DNA of 64,000 nt from Tianweitania sp. UT-5YL-CI-8. GTDB lineage: Bacteria > Pseudomonadota > Alphaproteobacteria > Rhizobiales > Rhizobiaceae. Under the pieces are notes generated by a model. That model worked only from the letters and a program-made list of their open reading frames with translations, searched no databases and was not told the origin of the DNA. The translations under genes were made by a program, and so were the position numbers. The stretch covers positions 1 through 64,000 of the forward strand of contig NZ_JASCRR010000018.1 in NCBI RefSeq assembly GCF_030010215.1. Reading direction: 5' to 3'. Positions 7,991-15,479 of the stretch are shown piece by piece (the stretch's first letter is position 1; each line of letters opens with the position of its first letter).

Positions 7991-9151
7991 ATGCTCAAGA
8001 TCGTCCACCCCGTTGCCGGCCTGATTGCCCTTCTCACCATTGCCACCTTCTGGCTCTTGACGGCGATTTCTGAATTGTTTCTCTCCGAAGCCGCCATTGT
8101 GGCGGTCAAGAGCGCTATTCCATGGGGTTTCCTTGTTCTGGTCCCAGCCCTGGCCGCGGCAGGTGGCTCGGGCTTCGCCTGGTCGAAGGGGCAGCGGCAA
8201 GGACTTGTCGGAACCAAGCTCAAGCGCATGCCGTTCATCGCGGCGAACGGCCTTCTCGTGCTGATCCCGGCCGCGCTGTTTCTTGCCTCCAAGGCACGGG
8301 CGGGCGAGTTCGATACGATGTTCTATGTCGTGCAGGCGCTGGAACTGATCGCTGGAGCGACCAATCTCACGCTTCTCGGCCTGCAGATGCGGGACGGCAT
8401 GAAGCTTACCAAGTGGCGGCGCGGCAGCTTCCTCGAGCGGGGCGTCGCCTATGCGACCAGTCTCATCGGCAAGAAAGATGTCGCGCGCGGCACGGTCGCG
8501 CTTCATCTGACAAGGCCGGACGGCTTCACCTTTAAGGCGGGTCAAGCCGTCTATCTCACTTTGCCTGGTTTGAAGAAGGCGGACGGCAAGGGCCGCGTGC
8601 GGACCTTCTCCATCGCAAGCGCACCGGACGATTCCGATCTGGTCATTGCAACGAGGCTCACCGACTCCGCTTTAAAGCGCGGTCTCGCAAGCCTGCCTGT
8701 CGGATCGGCTGTCGAGATCGAAGGCCCCTATGGCGACATGACCCTGCATGACGATGCCGCGCGCCCGGCGGTGTTCCTTGCGGGCGGAATAGGCATCACG
8801 CCGTTTCGCAGCATGATCCGCGACGCGGCCAGGGACGCACCCGCCCGCGACCTCACTCTCTTCTATAGTAACCGAAGCCCGGAAGACGCCGCCTTCCTCT
8901 CCGAACTGGAGCAGGCTGCGCGGGACAATCCGGGCTTCAGGCTGGTGGCGACGATGACCGAAGCCGCCGACTGGCAAGGCGAGAACGGGTTCATCACCCG
9001 CGAGATGATCGAGCGGCATGTCGGCGACCTCGCCCGCCCGGTCTTCTATCTCGCCGGTCCTCCGGCAATGGTCGTAGCCATGCAAGCCATGCTCAGGCAG
9101 GCCGGGGTCGGCACGAAAAACATCCGTGCTGAAGAGTTCGCCGGGTACTGA
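7991..9151 (+). CDS. Membrane-anchored FAD/NAD(P) oxidoreductase (ferredoxin-reductase type)
   Basis: The protein has 386 residues. The first about 140 form four hydrophobic helices. The rest is a ferredoxin-NADP reductase-like module: FAD-binding barrel with RTFSIASAP, and an NAD(P) domain with LAGGIGITPFRSMI, ending in EEFAGY. No 2Fe-2S cysteine cluster is present, so electrons would pass from NAD(P)H through FAD to a partner or to the membrane segment. The gene is third in the MarR-linked operon and may serve the ABM or DUF1772 protein (inference). Confidence 0.88.
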   Translation: MLKIVHPVAGLIALLTIATFWLLTAISELFLSEAAIVAVKSAIPWGFLVLVPALAAAGGSGFAWSKGQRQGLVGTKLKRMPFIAANGLLVLIPAALFLASKARAGEFDTMFYVVQALELIAGATNLTLLGLQMRDGMKLTKWRRGSFLERGVAYATSLIGKKDVARGTVALHLTRPDGFTFKAGQAVYLTLPGLKKADGKGRVRTFSIASAPDDSDLVIATRLTDSALKRGLASLPVGSAVEIEGPYGDMTLHDDAARPAVFLAGGIGITPFRSMIRDAARDAPARDLTLFYSNRSPEDAAFLSELEQAARDNPGFRLVATMTEAADWQGENGFITREMIERHVGDLARPVFYLAGPPAMVVAMQAMLRQAGVGTKNIRAEEFAGY

Positions 9152-9226
9152 CCGTTTGCGCCAGCGCCATCATCGATCGTTCATGGGAGAGCCAAGGGCA
9201 ACCGAGGCCTCAAAGAGGAAAATGCT

Positions 9227-10180
9227 ATGAAAGCTGCCGTCGTTCAATCTGCCGGACAAGCGCCCGTATACGCCGAGTTCCCTGATCCTGATCCTGCCTC
9301 GGGGCAGGATCGCATCCGCGTGCGGGCTGCCGCGATAAGCCAGTTGGCGCGCGCACGCGCTTCCGGAAAACACTATAGCGCCGCCGCTACCTATCCGTTT
9401 GTTGCCGGGGTGGATGGGGCGGGCGTGCTCGATAACGGGCAGCGTGTCTATTTCGCCTTTCCCGAGGCCCCTTATGGCGCATTTGCCGAGCTGGTTCCGA
9501 TGCGGCCGGACCAGTATGTGCCCATCCCCGATGCGGTCGATGATGTCACCGCGGCGGCAATCGTCAATCCCGGCATTTCGGGGTGGATGGCCTTGAAGGA
9601 GCGCGCTGCCTTCCAGCCCGGCGAGACCGTGCTCATCAACGGCGCGACCGGCAGCTCCGGGAGCTTTGCCGTTCAGATCGCCCGTCGATTCGGGGCCGGT
9701 CGGATCATCGCGACGGGACGCAATGCTGAGGTCCTGCGCGAACTCAAATCGCGGGGCGTCGACGAGACGATCTCGCTTGCTGCCGGTGATGCCGAACAAG
9801 CGGCCGCATTTGAAGCCACCTTCGCGCGCGGCATCGATATCGTTCTGGATTATCTGTGGGGGCCTCCGGCCCGGCAAATCCTCGCGGCCAGCGCCCGCTG
9901 TTCCGACCCCGCGCGCGCTTTGCGCTTCGTTCAGATCGGTGCAATGGCAGGTGCCGAGATCAGTCTGCCGGCGGCATGGCTGCGTTCCCGGGCCAACGTT
10001 CTCATGGGTAGCGGGCTGGGCAGTGTTGCGCCTGATCGCATCATGGCATCGATGCGTGACCTTCTGATCTCCGCAGGTGACGAGCCTTATCGGCTCGATG
10101 TCGAAACCGCCGCTCTGACAGACATCACCGACGTCTGGGGGCGTGATAGCGGCAACCGCCGCGTCGTGCTGACGCCCTGA
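9227..10180 (+). CDS. Zinc-independent quinone oxidoreductase/alcohol dehydrogenase family protein (MDR)
   Basis: This protein has 317 residues. A GroES-like N-terminal domain (VAGVDGAGVLDNG) precedes a Rossmann domain with INGATGSSGSFAVQIAR. The structural and catalytic zinc ligands of zinc alcohol dehydrogenases are absent, which points to the NADPH:quinone reductase or enoyl-reductase branch. AGAGGAAA precedes the ATG. It follows the flavin reductase gene after 75 bp on the same strand and may be co-expressed. It is convergent with the next gene. Confidence 0.88.
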   Translation: MKAAVVQSAGQAPVYAEFPDPDPASGQDRIRVRAAAISQLARARASGKHYSAAATYPFVAGVDGAGVLDNGQRVYFAFPEAPYGAFAELVPMRPDQYVPIPDAVDDVTAAAIVNPGISGWMALKERAAFQPGETVLINGATGSSGSFAVQIARRFGAGRIIATGRNAEVLRELKSRGVDETISLAAGDAEQAAAFEATFARGIDIVLDYLWGPPARQILAASARCSDPARALRFVQIGAMAGAEISLPAAWLRSRANVLMGSGLGSVAPDRIMASMRDLLISAGDEPYRLDVETAALTDITDVWGRDSGNRRVVLTP

Positions 10181-10223
10181 GCGCCGACCAGTCTCCAAGA
10201 AACGCCGCCGCTGCCTGAAACGC

Positions 10224-10880
10224 TCACCGCACCAGACCAGCGACGGCTTCCTCGACCGGAATACTTCCTTCAGTCAGTTCGATGATCTCGCGACGGATCT
10301 GCGGTTGGGAGACGATGTGGACCAATGTGGTCGCCACATCATCCCGAGGCACGACCCCGTAAGGGACCGCTGGCCCAAGGCGCACTTTTCCGGTCCCCGG
10401 CTCCTTCGAGAGTGTGCCAGGACGAAGGATCACCCAGTCCAGGCCGCTTTCGGCCAGATAGACATCTGCCTGCTTCTTGACGCGGATGTAGTTCTCGAAA
10501 CCTTCACTGTGGGGTTCGTCACGCAAGGCGTCGGGGAAAACGGAGACCAGAAGGAAGCGATTGATGCCGGCCTCTTTCGCCGCATCCACGGCCAATTCCA
10601 GTCCCCGTCCGTCAATGGCGGCAGTCGTCTCGGGACCGCCCCTTCCACCGGCGCCAGCAGAGAACAGGGCGACATCCGAGCCCTTCATCAGGTCGGCCAG
10701 GCCAGAAACAGAAAGCTCTGTGAGACTGCCTGAAACAGGCACCCCGCCCAATGCCGCGAGATCGGCGGCCTGCTCCGGATGCCGATGCAGGGCGCGAACC
10801 GAATGGCCGCGCTCTGACGCCTGACCGATGAAGCGCCGCGCTACCTTGCCCGCGCCGCCGATCACGAAAATATTGCTCAT
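10224..10880 (-). CDS. NAD(P)-binding atypical SDR (NmrA/YwnB-like)
   Basis: This 218-residue protein begins with FVIGGAGKVARRF, a GxxGxxxR dinucleotide loop typical of extended or atypical SDRs such as NmrA- or YwnB-like proteins. WVILRPG in the C-terminal half is also typical. There is no YxxxK catalytic pair, so it may be a redox sensor or a reductase. GAGGAGA lies upstream of the ATG. It lies downstream of the NTF2-like gene on the same strand, but a strong hairpin separates them. Confidence 0.85.
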   Translation of the reverse strand: MSNIFVIGGAGKVARRFIGQASERGHSVRALHRHPEQAADLAALGGVPVSGSLTELSVSGLADLMKGSDVALFSAGAGGRGGPETTAAIDGRGLELAVDAAKEAGINRFLLVSVFPDALRDEPHSEGFENYIRVKKQADVYLAESGLDWVILRPGTLSKEPGTGKVRLGPAVPYGVVPRDDVATTLVHIVSQPQIRREIIELTEGSIPVEEAVAGLVR

Positions 10881-10906
10881 TGGCCTTCTCCTCTTTCCGC
10901 AAAAGA

Positions 10907-10928
10907 GCGGCCGGAATGTTCCGGCCGC
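10907..10928 (-). terminator. Rho-independent terminator after the NTF2-like gene
   Basis: A perfect inverted repeat has 10-bp G/C-rich arms (10907-10916 and 10919-10928). On the minus strand it is followed by CTCTTTTGC. It lies 16 bp beyond the stop of the minus-strand NTF2-like gene. Confidence 0.7.
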
Positions 10929-10943
10929 CAGATGTTCAGCCGA

Positions 10944-11330
10944 TCAGGACTTGGGAGCGTCGTTGGTATGATAGATCTTGCTGACAATGGACCACTTGCC
11001 GTCGACCTTCAACAGATTGAAGAAGTCTGTGAAGCAGAAGCCCGATATGTCGTTAGTATCGACGCGGGCGCTGGCGGCGGTTCCGACGATGTCGATCCGC
11101 GCAATCACAGCGCGGGCTTCCGGCGATGGCCGGAATGCGGTGTCGATGGTGTCGTAGAGGCCGGAGATGGCTCCGCCTGCCAGCTTGCCGTTCTCAACAC
11201 CGAAGATGGTGGCCTCTTCAGCGAAGGCGGGTTTCATGATCTCGCTTTTGGCTTGCTTGCCGCCTTCATTGTATTTGTTCAGCACTTCGGTGATCGCGAT
11301 GTAGTCGTCTACAAAAATAGGTTTGGTCAC
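10944..11330 (-). CDS. NTF2-like (lumazine-binding/SnoaL-type) protein
   Basis: The protein has 128 residues and starts at GTG, with AAAGGA a few bases upstream. The cone-shaped NTF2-like fold is indicated by ITEVLNKYNEGGKQAKSEIM, FAEEATIFG and the ending FFNLLKVDGKWSIVSKIYH. This pattern is common in the Lumazine_bd_2 group, whose members are mostly uncharacterised small ligand-binding proteins or isomerases. It lies downstream of the Old Yellow Enzyme gene, facing the same way, and a terminator follows it. Confidence 0.85.
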   Translation of the reverse strand: MTKPIFVDDYIAITEVLNKYNEGGKQAKSEIMKPAFAEEATIFGVENGKLAGGAISGLYDTIDTAFRPSPEARAVIARIDIVGTAASARVDTNDISGFCFTDFFNLLKVDGKWSIVSKIYHTNDAPKS

Positions 11331-11435
11331 GGTGTGTTCCTTTCAGGGATGATGAGGTGACTGCTCGTGCGGGCAGTCGACGGGCGCTTGCACGGGGCGG
11401 CAGCCGTAGTCGTTCAAACAGATTTGCCGAGAAAC

Positions 11436-12539
11436 TCACGCTGCCAGTTTGGGCCAGTCGGTCAAGCCAGCCTCTCCGCCGCCGTAATAGGTCTCACGTG
11501 GCGCATCGGTCAGCGGCACACCATTGCGCAAACGCTCGACCAGATCAGGATTTGCAATGAAAGGGCGACCGAAGGCGACGGCATTGATCTTGCTCTCAGC
11601 GCGGCGCGCAATCGCCAGATCCAGATCGTAGCCGTTATTGCCGATATAGGCGCCCTTGAACTCGGCACGCAGCACATCGAGGTCGATGCCTTCGGGCATT
11701 TGGCGCGCGCCGCCCGTCACGCCTTCCACCGTATGCAGGTAGGCGAGGTTGAAACGGTTGAGCTGCCGGATCAGATGTCCGTAGGTCGCCATCACATCGC
11801 TGTCGAGCGGGGTATTACCCGCACTGGTCGAGGCAGGCGACAGGCGGATGCCGACACTACCCGCATCCCAAACGCCAAGGACGGCTTCAACCACTTCCTG
11901 CGTGAGGCGGGTGCGGTTCTCGATCGAGCCGCCGTAGCGGTCGGTGCGCTTGTTGGTGGAATCACGGATGAACTGGTCAAGCAGGTAGCAATTGGCGGAG
12001 TGAACCTCGATCCCGTCGAACCCGGCGCGCTTGGCGTTTTCGGCGGCGCGAACGTAATCGGCGACGATACCGGGAATCTCATCGGTTTCCAGCGCGCGCG
12101 GCATCGCCACCGGCACCATGCCGTCATTGGTGTAGGTGTCGCCTTCAGCCTTGATGGCGGAGGGTGCGACCGGTGCCTGACCGTTCGGCTGGAGGTCGTT
12201 ATGGCTGTAGCGTCCGACATGCCAGAGCTGCGAGACGATCTTGCCGCCTTCGGCATGCACCGCGTCGGTCACCTTCTTCCAGCCGGCGACCTGTTCGTCG
12301 GTCCAGATGCCTGGTGTCAACGCATAACCACGCCCCTGCATCGAGATGTTCGTGGCCTCGGCAATGATCAGGCCAGCGGAGGCGCGCTGCGCATAATAGG
12401 TGGCCTGCAAATCGCCCACCAGACCATCGTCTGTCGCGCGGCTGCGGGTCAGCGGTGCCATGACGATGCGGTTGGAGAGGTCAAGCGCGCCGAGGCGGGC
12501 AGGAGAGAAAAGGTCGGTGCGGGCTTTGTTGTCAGTCAT
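11436..12539 (-). CDS. Old Yellow Enzyme-family alkene reductase (N-ethylmaleimide reductase-like)
   Basis: From the ATG at 12539 the protein has 367 residues, normal for NemA-type enzymes. The FMN TIM barrel shows IVMAPLTRSRA, SQLWHVGRYSH, GFDGIEVHSANCYLLDQF, RTDRYGGSIENR and VAFGRPFIANPDL. It reduces activated C=C bonds of enones, maleimides or nitro compounds with NADPH. The frame stays open upstream to 12764, but those 75 residues are not OYE-like and cross the operator. It is divergent from a TetR gene, the usual NemR-like arrangement for electrophile-induced reductases. Confidence 0.94.
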   Translation of the reverse strand: MTDNKARTDLFSPARLGALDLSNRIVMAPLTRSRATDDGLVGDLQATYYAQRASAGLIIAEATNISMQGRGYALTPGIWTDEQVAGWKKVTDAVHAEGGKIVSQLWHVGRYSHNDLQPNGQAPVAPSAIKAEGDTYTNDGMVPVAMPRALETDEIPGIVADYVRAAENAKRAGFDGIEVHSANCYLLDQFIRDSTNKRTDRYGGSIENRTRLTQEVVEAVLGVWDAGSVGIRLSPASTSAGNTPLDSDVMATYGHLIRQLNRFNLAYLHTVEGVTGGARQMPEGIDLDVLRAEFKGAYIGNNGYDLDLAIARRAESKINAVAFGRPFIANPDLVERLRNGVPLTDAPRETYYGGGEAGLTDWPKLAA

Positions 12540-12601
12540 GTCTTCTCCATCAGGTCCGGCGCAGCGGCATTTCTCTTCCGGGCCGTGCGCGAAATAGGTA
12601 T

Positions 12602-12645
12602 TGTATCGGTCACTACAGACGCTTATATCTGTAGCGACCGATACA
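12602..12645. promoter_or_regulatory. Large inverted-repeat operator in the OYE/TetR divergent promoter
   Basis: The left arm TGTATCGGTCACTACAGAC (12602-12620) and right arm ATCTGTAGCGACCGATACA (12627-12645) are inverted repeats matching at 17 of 19 positions across a 6-bp spacer. The site lies 62 bp upstream of the reductase start and 42 bp upstream of the TetR start. It is long enough for two TetR dimers. It probably gives coordinate repression of both genes. Confidence 0.75.
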
Positions 12646-12687
12646 GAGTCAACCCCACCATCCGAGAAAGTTGAAATTCCGACTGCC

Positions 12688-13314
12688 ATGACCGACACCC
12701 CGATAATCCCGCCGCACAAGAGCAAGGGCCGTCCCCGGACATTCGATCGTGATGCCGCTCTCATCAGCGCGCTCGGCGTGTTCTGGCGGCGCGGCTATGA
12801 ACCGGCGTCAATCTCTGAGCTTTGCGCGGCCATGGAAATCAATCCGCCCAGCCTTTACGCTGCCTTCGGCAACAAGGCTCAGCTCTTCATGGAGGCGGTC
12901 AATCATTATGAGACCACCTATTGGGATGCCACCTGGGAAAGGATGGCGGAGGTCCCGGACGTCCACGAGGCGCTACGTGGATTCTTTCACGAGGCGGCGC
13001 AGATCCTGACCTCTCAGGACGCACCCTGCGGCTGCCTCGTCATTCTTGCCGCCACGAATGTCTCGGCCGAGGCCGAAGAGGTCAACGCCTCACTCAAGGC
13101 GTTTCGCGATGAGGGCAGAGAGTGGCTGACCCGTCGGGTCCGGCGCGGGATATCAGAAGGACAGATCGCTGGCGACACCGATCCTGCCGGGCTGGGCCTC
13201 ACCCTCAACACACTCCTTGAGGGCATGTCGCTTGCCGCGCGCGATGGCGCCACCCGCGAGGAGCTTGAAACCATAGCCGCTTCTGTCCAGCGACTTCTCC
13301 CTGCAAACGCATAA
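12688..13314 (+). CDS. TetR-family transcriptional regulator
   Basis: The 208-residue protein starts at the ATG at 12688; upstream in-frame starts would lie in the operator. The N-terminal helix-turn-helix, around SISELCAAMEINPPSLYAAF (about residues 38-58), is preceded by the family's GRPRTFDRDAAL. The C-terminal ligand domain contains DAPCGCLVI, whose two cysteines could sense electrophiles (inference). It likely represses itself, the divergent reductase and perhaps the downstream cupin gene, 15 bp away on the same strand. Confidence 0.93.
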   Translation: MTDTPIIPPHKSKGRPRTFDRDAALISALGVFWRRGYEPASISELCAAMEINPPSLYAAFGNKAQLFMEAVNHYETTYWDATWERMAEVPDVHEALRGFFHEAAQILTSQDAPCGCLVILAATNVSAEAEEVNASLKAFRDEGREWLTRRVRRGISEGQIAGDTDPAGLGLTLNTLLEGMSLAARDGATREELETIAASVQRLLPANA

Positions 13315-13329
13315 GTACAGGAGACTGTC

Positions 13330-13674
13330 ATGACCAAATTTACGACACTTGACATCGACGAGGCCGATGCCGAGCTCTCGGCCCCGCCGCAACAGGATAT
13401 CATCTCTGGCGTACCCAGGTTCCGGCACTGGCCGGTGGACATTGCAGAACGCGGTGTGTCGGCGGGCCAATGGGAAGCAACGCCCGGAAAATGGCGGTTC
13501 GCCAACGACCACTGGGAATATTGTCGAATTCTCACGGGCGTTTCCGTCATCACCGAAGACGGTGGCAGCGCCCAAAGGGTAAGCGCCGGCGACAGCTTCA
13601 TCCTGCGCGCTGGCTTTAGCGGCACCTGGGAGGTGATCGAGACCACCCGCAAGGATTACGTCATTCGCGGCTGA
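13330..13674 (+). CDS. Cupin-domain protein (DUF861/cupin_3 type)
   Basis: This 114-residue protein has a single cupin barrel with GKWRFANDHWEYCRILTG, a glycine-rich turn in VSAGDSFILRAGF and GTWEVIETTRK. DUF861 proteins are small cytosolic cupins related to the ureidoglycolate-hydrolase fold; no precise activity can be assigned. GGAG lies 8 bp upstream of the ATG. It is probably co-transcribed with the TetR gene. Confidence 0.87.
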   Translation: MTKFTTLDIDEADAELSAPPQQDIISGVPRFRHWPVDIAERGVSAGQWEATPGKWRFANDHWEYCRILTGVSVITEDGGSAQRVSAGDSFILRAGFSGTWEVIETTRKDYVIRG

Positions 13675-13789
13675 GCGCAACATTCGCCCGGGACGCACGG
13701 CAAAGGGATGAGCGCTATCGCATTCTATGGCGCGGGTCTTTATCTTATCTCAGCGATGAACTGATGCCACTGCGCTGTACCGTCTGCTT
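13675..13789. other. Intergenic region after the cupin gene
   Basis: I see no gene, clear terminator or regulatory site in this stretch before the transposase remnant. Confidence 0.3.
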
Positions 13790-14200
13790 TTCCCCCGGTT
13801 TCAACAAGGGCTGAAAAGTTTACTTAAAGCAAACCGAACGATAGAGCTCCCCGAGCGTCGCCGCAGCTTCAACACCATCGTGCGATAGTAGCCCACGATC
13901 CGACGGACGACCGATTCGTTTTTTGCTCCACAAATGCCTGAATATTTTTGCGATACTGCCCCCAGCGAGTGGCAAGACCTGCGTCAAAAGCTCCTGTTCA
14001 CGCACGAGCAGAGGTACACACTCGTCCAGCTGGTCGCTCGATCGGTAAGGACAAGAGTTTGAAATAAAGCTGCCGCGTGCAACGGGACCGGAGTGCGAGA
14101 TCAGATCAGCCTCGACGAAGCCAGTCGCGGGATCACCCAAGTCGGAGAAGCCCTGGATTGGGGCGCTCGGCTTTAGTGCGGACGAGGCAACAGAATGACG
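13790..14200 (-). pseudogene. Remnant of an integrase-core transposase (ISNCY-like)
   Basis: On the minus strand, SDLGDPATGFVEADLISHSG and ECVPLLVREQELLTQVL read like the DDE integrase core of large ISNCY/IS481-type transposases, where (GFVEADLVAHSG) carries a catalytic Asp. Further on, VVRRIVGYYR, GVEAAATLGELYRSV and FQPLLKPG match the normal C-terminus but lie in three frames. A block between the first and second halves is missing. It has at least three frameshifts and an internal deletion, so it is inactive. Confidence 0.65.
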
Positions 14201-14373
14201 GCGCCACCGGTCCCCTGCTGTTTCGCGACGCTTTCGATGCGCGGTCCATCATGGCAGCAGTCATATTCAAGAAGAAGGATGCGGACATGGTGTCCAAATC
14301 CATTCTGCTCTGGCTCCTATGCCGCCTTCGTATTGGCCGCACCCTTCATCTCAAGACTATTATGTAGTTATGA
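14201..14373. other. Intergenic region upstream of the NTF2-like gene
   Basis: The base composition is lower in G+C than its surroundings. No gene is supported; it may be further insertion-sequence debris that carries the promoter of the following operon. Confidence 0.25.
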
Positions 14374-14811
14374 TTGGGAGATGGGCTGTTGGACGACTTT
14401 AATCTTATTAAGGTGCAGCAGGACTGCATGGGCGTGCTGGCGCGGTTGGTGCGCGGGCTAGATGGGTTTGACTACGACGCCGTTCTGGCACTCGTGACGC
14501 CTGATTGCGTCTGGCGCGGGCAGACGGATGCTGTAGGTATTGAGGCAATCCGCAGACGGCTGGAAGCTCGCCCTTTGGCCGTAAAGACCCTGCATTTGCT
14601 GGGCAATTTCATAGTCGATATTGAAAGTGCGGTTTCGGTTTCCGTACAATCCTGTGTTTCTGTCTATCGGTTTCCGGCGGACCATGATGAACCTTTCACG
14701 CCAGTCCCGCCGCTTGCGACCCTTGGGCGCCTCCATGACCGGCTCGTGTTGACGGCCGAAGGTTGGAAGGTCGCAAGGCGAGAACTGACCATTCTTGCCT
14801 CCCAGGCCTGA
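14374..14811 (+). CDS. NTF2-like/SnoaL-domain protein
   Basis: The protein has about 145 residues. Features typical of SnoaL_4-type cones are RLVRGLDGFDYDAVLALVTP, DCVWRG, a mid-protein IEAIRRRLEARP and the ending VLTAEGWKVARRELTI. Such proteins often occur beside ring-hydroxylating or dehydrogenase genes as isomerases, dehydratases or orphan ligand-binding proteins. The start is uncertain: the ATG at 14374 overlaps GGGAGATGGG, and a TTG at 14389 is possible. It is first in a run of six forward genes. Confidence 0.8.
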   Translation: MGDGLLDDFNLIKVQQDCMGVLARLVRGLDGFDYDAVLALVTPDCVWRGQTDAVGIEAIRRRLEARPLAVKTLHLLGNFIVDIESAVSVSVQSCVSVYRFPADHDEPFTPVPPLATLGRLHDRLVLTAEGWKVARRELTILASQA

Positions 14812-14822
14812 GAGGAGAGTAT

Positions 14823-15479
14823 ATGAACCTTTCAGGCAAAGCCGGCCTTGCCATTTGGCATGACGTCACCCTGGACCACGATGCGGAATACCAGGAGTGG
14901 CATGGCCGCGAGCATATGCCGGAGCGCCTAGCCATTCCAGGCATTCTCCGTGGGCGACGCTACAGGGCAATCAGCGGGGGACCGGCAAACCTCACACTCT
15001 ACGAGGTGCGCGACGTCGATGACGTTACCGGCGAAGACTATTTGCAGCGACGCCGGGACCTGACACCGTGGTCGCGGGCAATGATTGCTCAGTTCCGCAC
15101 GCATGAGCGACTGGTCTTAAGGGTGCGTATCTCGCGCGGCATGTCGGTTGGAGGGCTTTGTGCGGCTTGGCGCTTCACGCAAAAACCGGCGCATCCGGAG
15201 AAGTTTTCGGCCGTCGTGGATTGGATCGCCGGGATTGAGGGAGTTGCAGCCGTGCATTGGCTTGCCGTGGACAAGGCAGCGAGCAAGGTGGGATTCGAGA
15301 CAGCCAGCAGTGCATGTGCGGCAGCGGTGCCAACAGAATGGATATTGCTTGTCGAAAGCTGGCTGGATGTCGGGGCCTTCGAGTTGTCAACCGTCAGGAT
15401 CGCCGAACGACTCCAACCTGACGGAGTGGTTTCGATGCTGCGTCTCGTAAATATTCTCGGGCCGGGAGATGGCCAATGA
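14823..15479 (+). CDS. Uncharacterised EthD-like dimeric alpha/beta-barrel protein
   Basis: This 218-residue protein opens with AIWHDVTLDHDAEYQEWHG followed by REHMPERL. This resembles ferredoxin-like dimeric barrel proteins (EthD/DUF4286 style), in which an acidic or histidine-rich first helix lines the cavity. A second, weaker repeat of the fold seems to follow around residues 100-210. No catalytic role is known to me. Its ATG has GGAGAG 5 bp upstream. It overlaps the flavoprotein gene by 4 bp (ATGA), implying translational coupling and a joint function. Confidence 0.6.
   Translation: MNLSGKAGLAIWHDVTLDHDAEYQEWHGREHMPERLAIPGILRGRRYRAISGGPANLTLYEVRDVDDVTGEDYLQRRRDLTPWSRAMIAQFRTHERLVLRVRISRGMSVGGLCAAWRFTQKPAHPEKFSAVVDWIAGIEGVAAVHWLAVDKAASKVGFETASSACAAAVPTEWILLVESWLDVGAFELSTVRIAERLQPDGVVSMLRLVNILGPGDGQ

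Noticed and set aside
11367-12674. 435-codon plus-strand frame over the Old Yellow Enzyme gene
   Set aside because: It lies opposite an unmistakable OYE protein and shows no domain character; it is a shadow frame.
12540-12764. 75-residue N-terminal extension of the Old Yellow Enzyme
   Set aside because: It crosses the divergent promoter, the operator and the TetR start; the family begins at the ATG at 12539.
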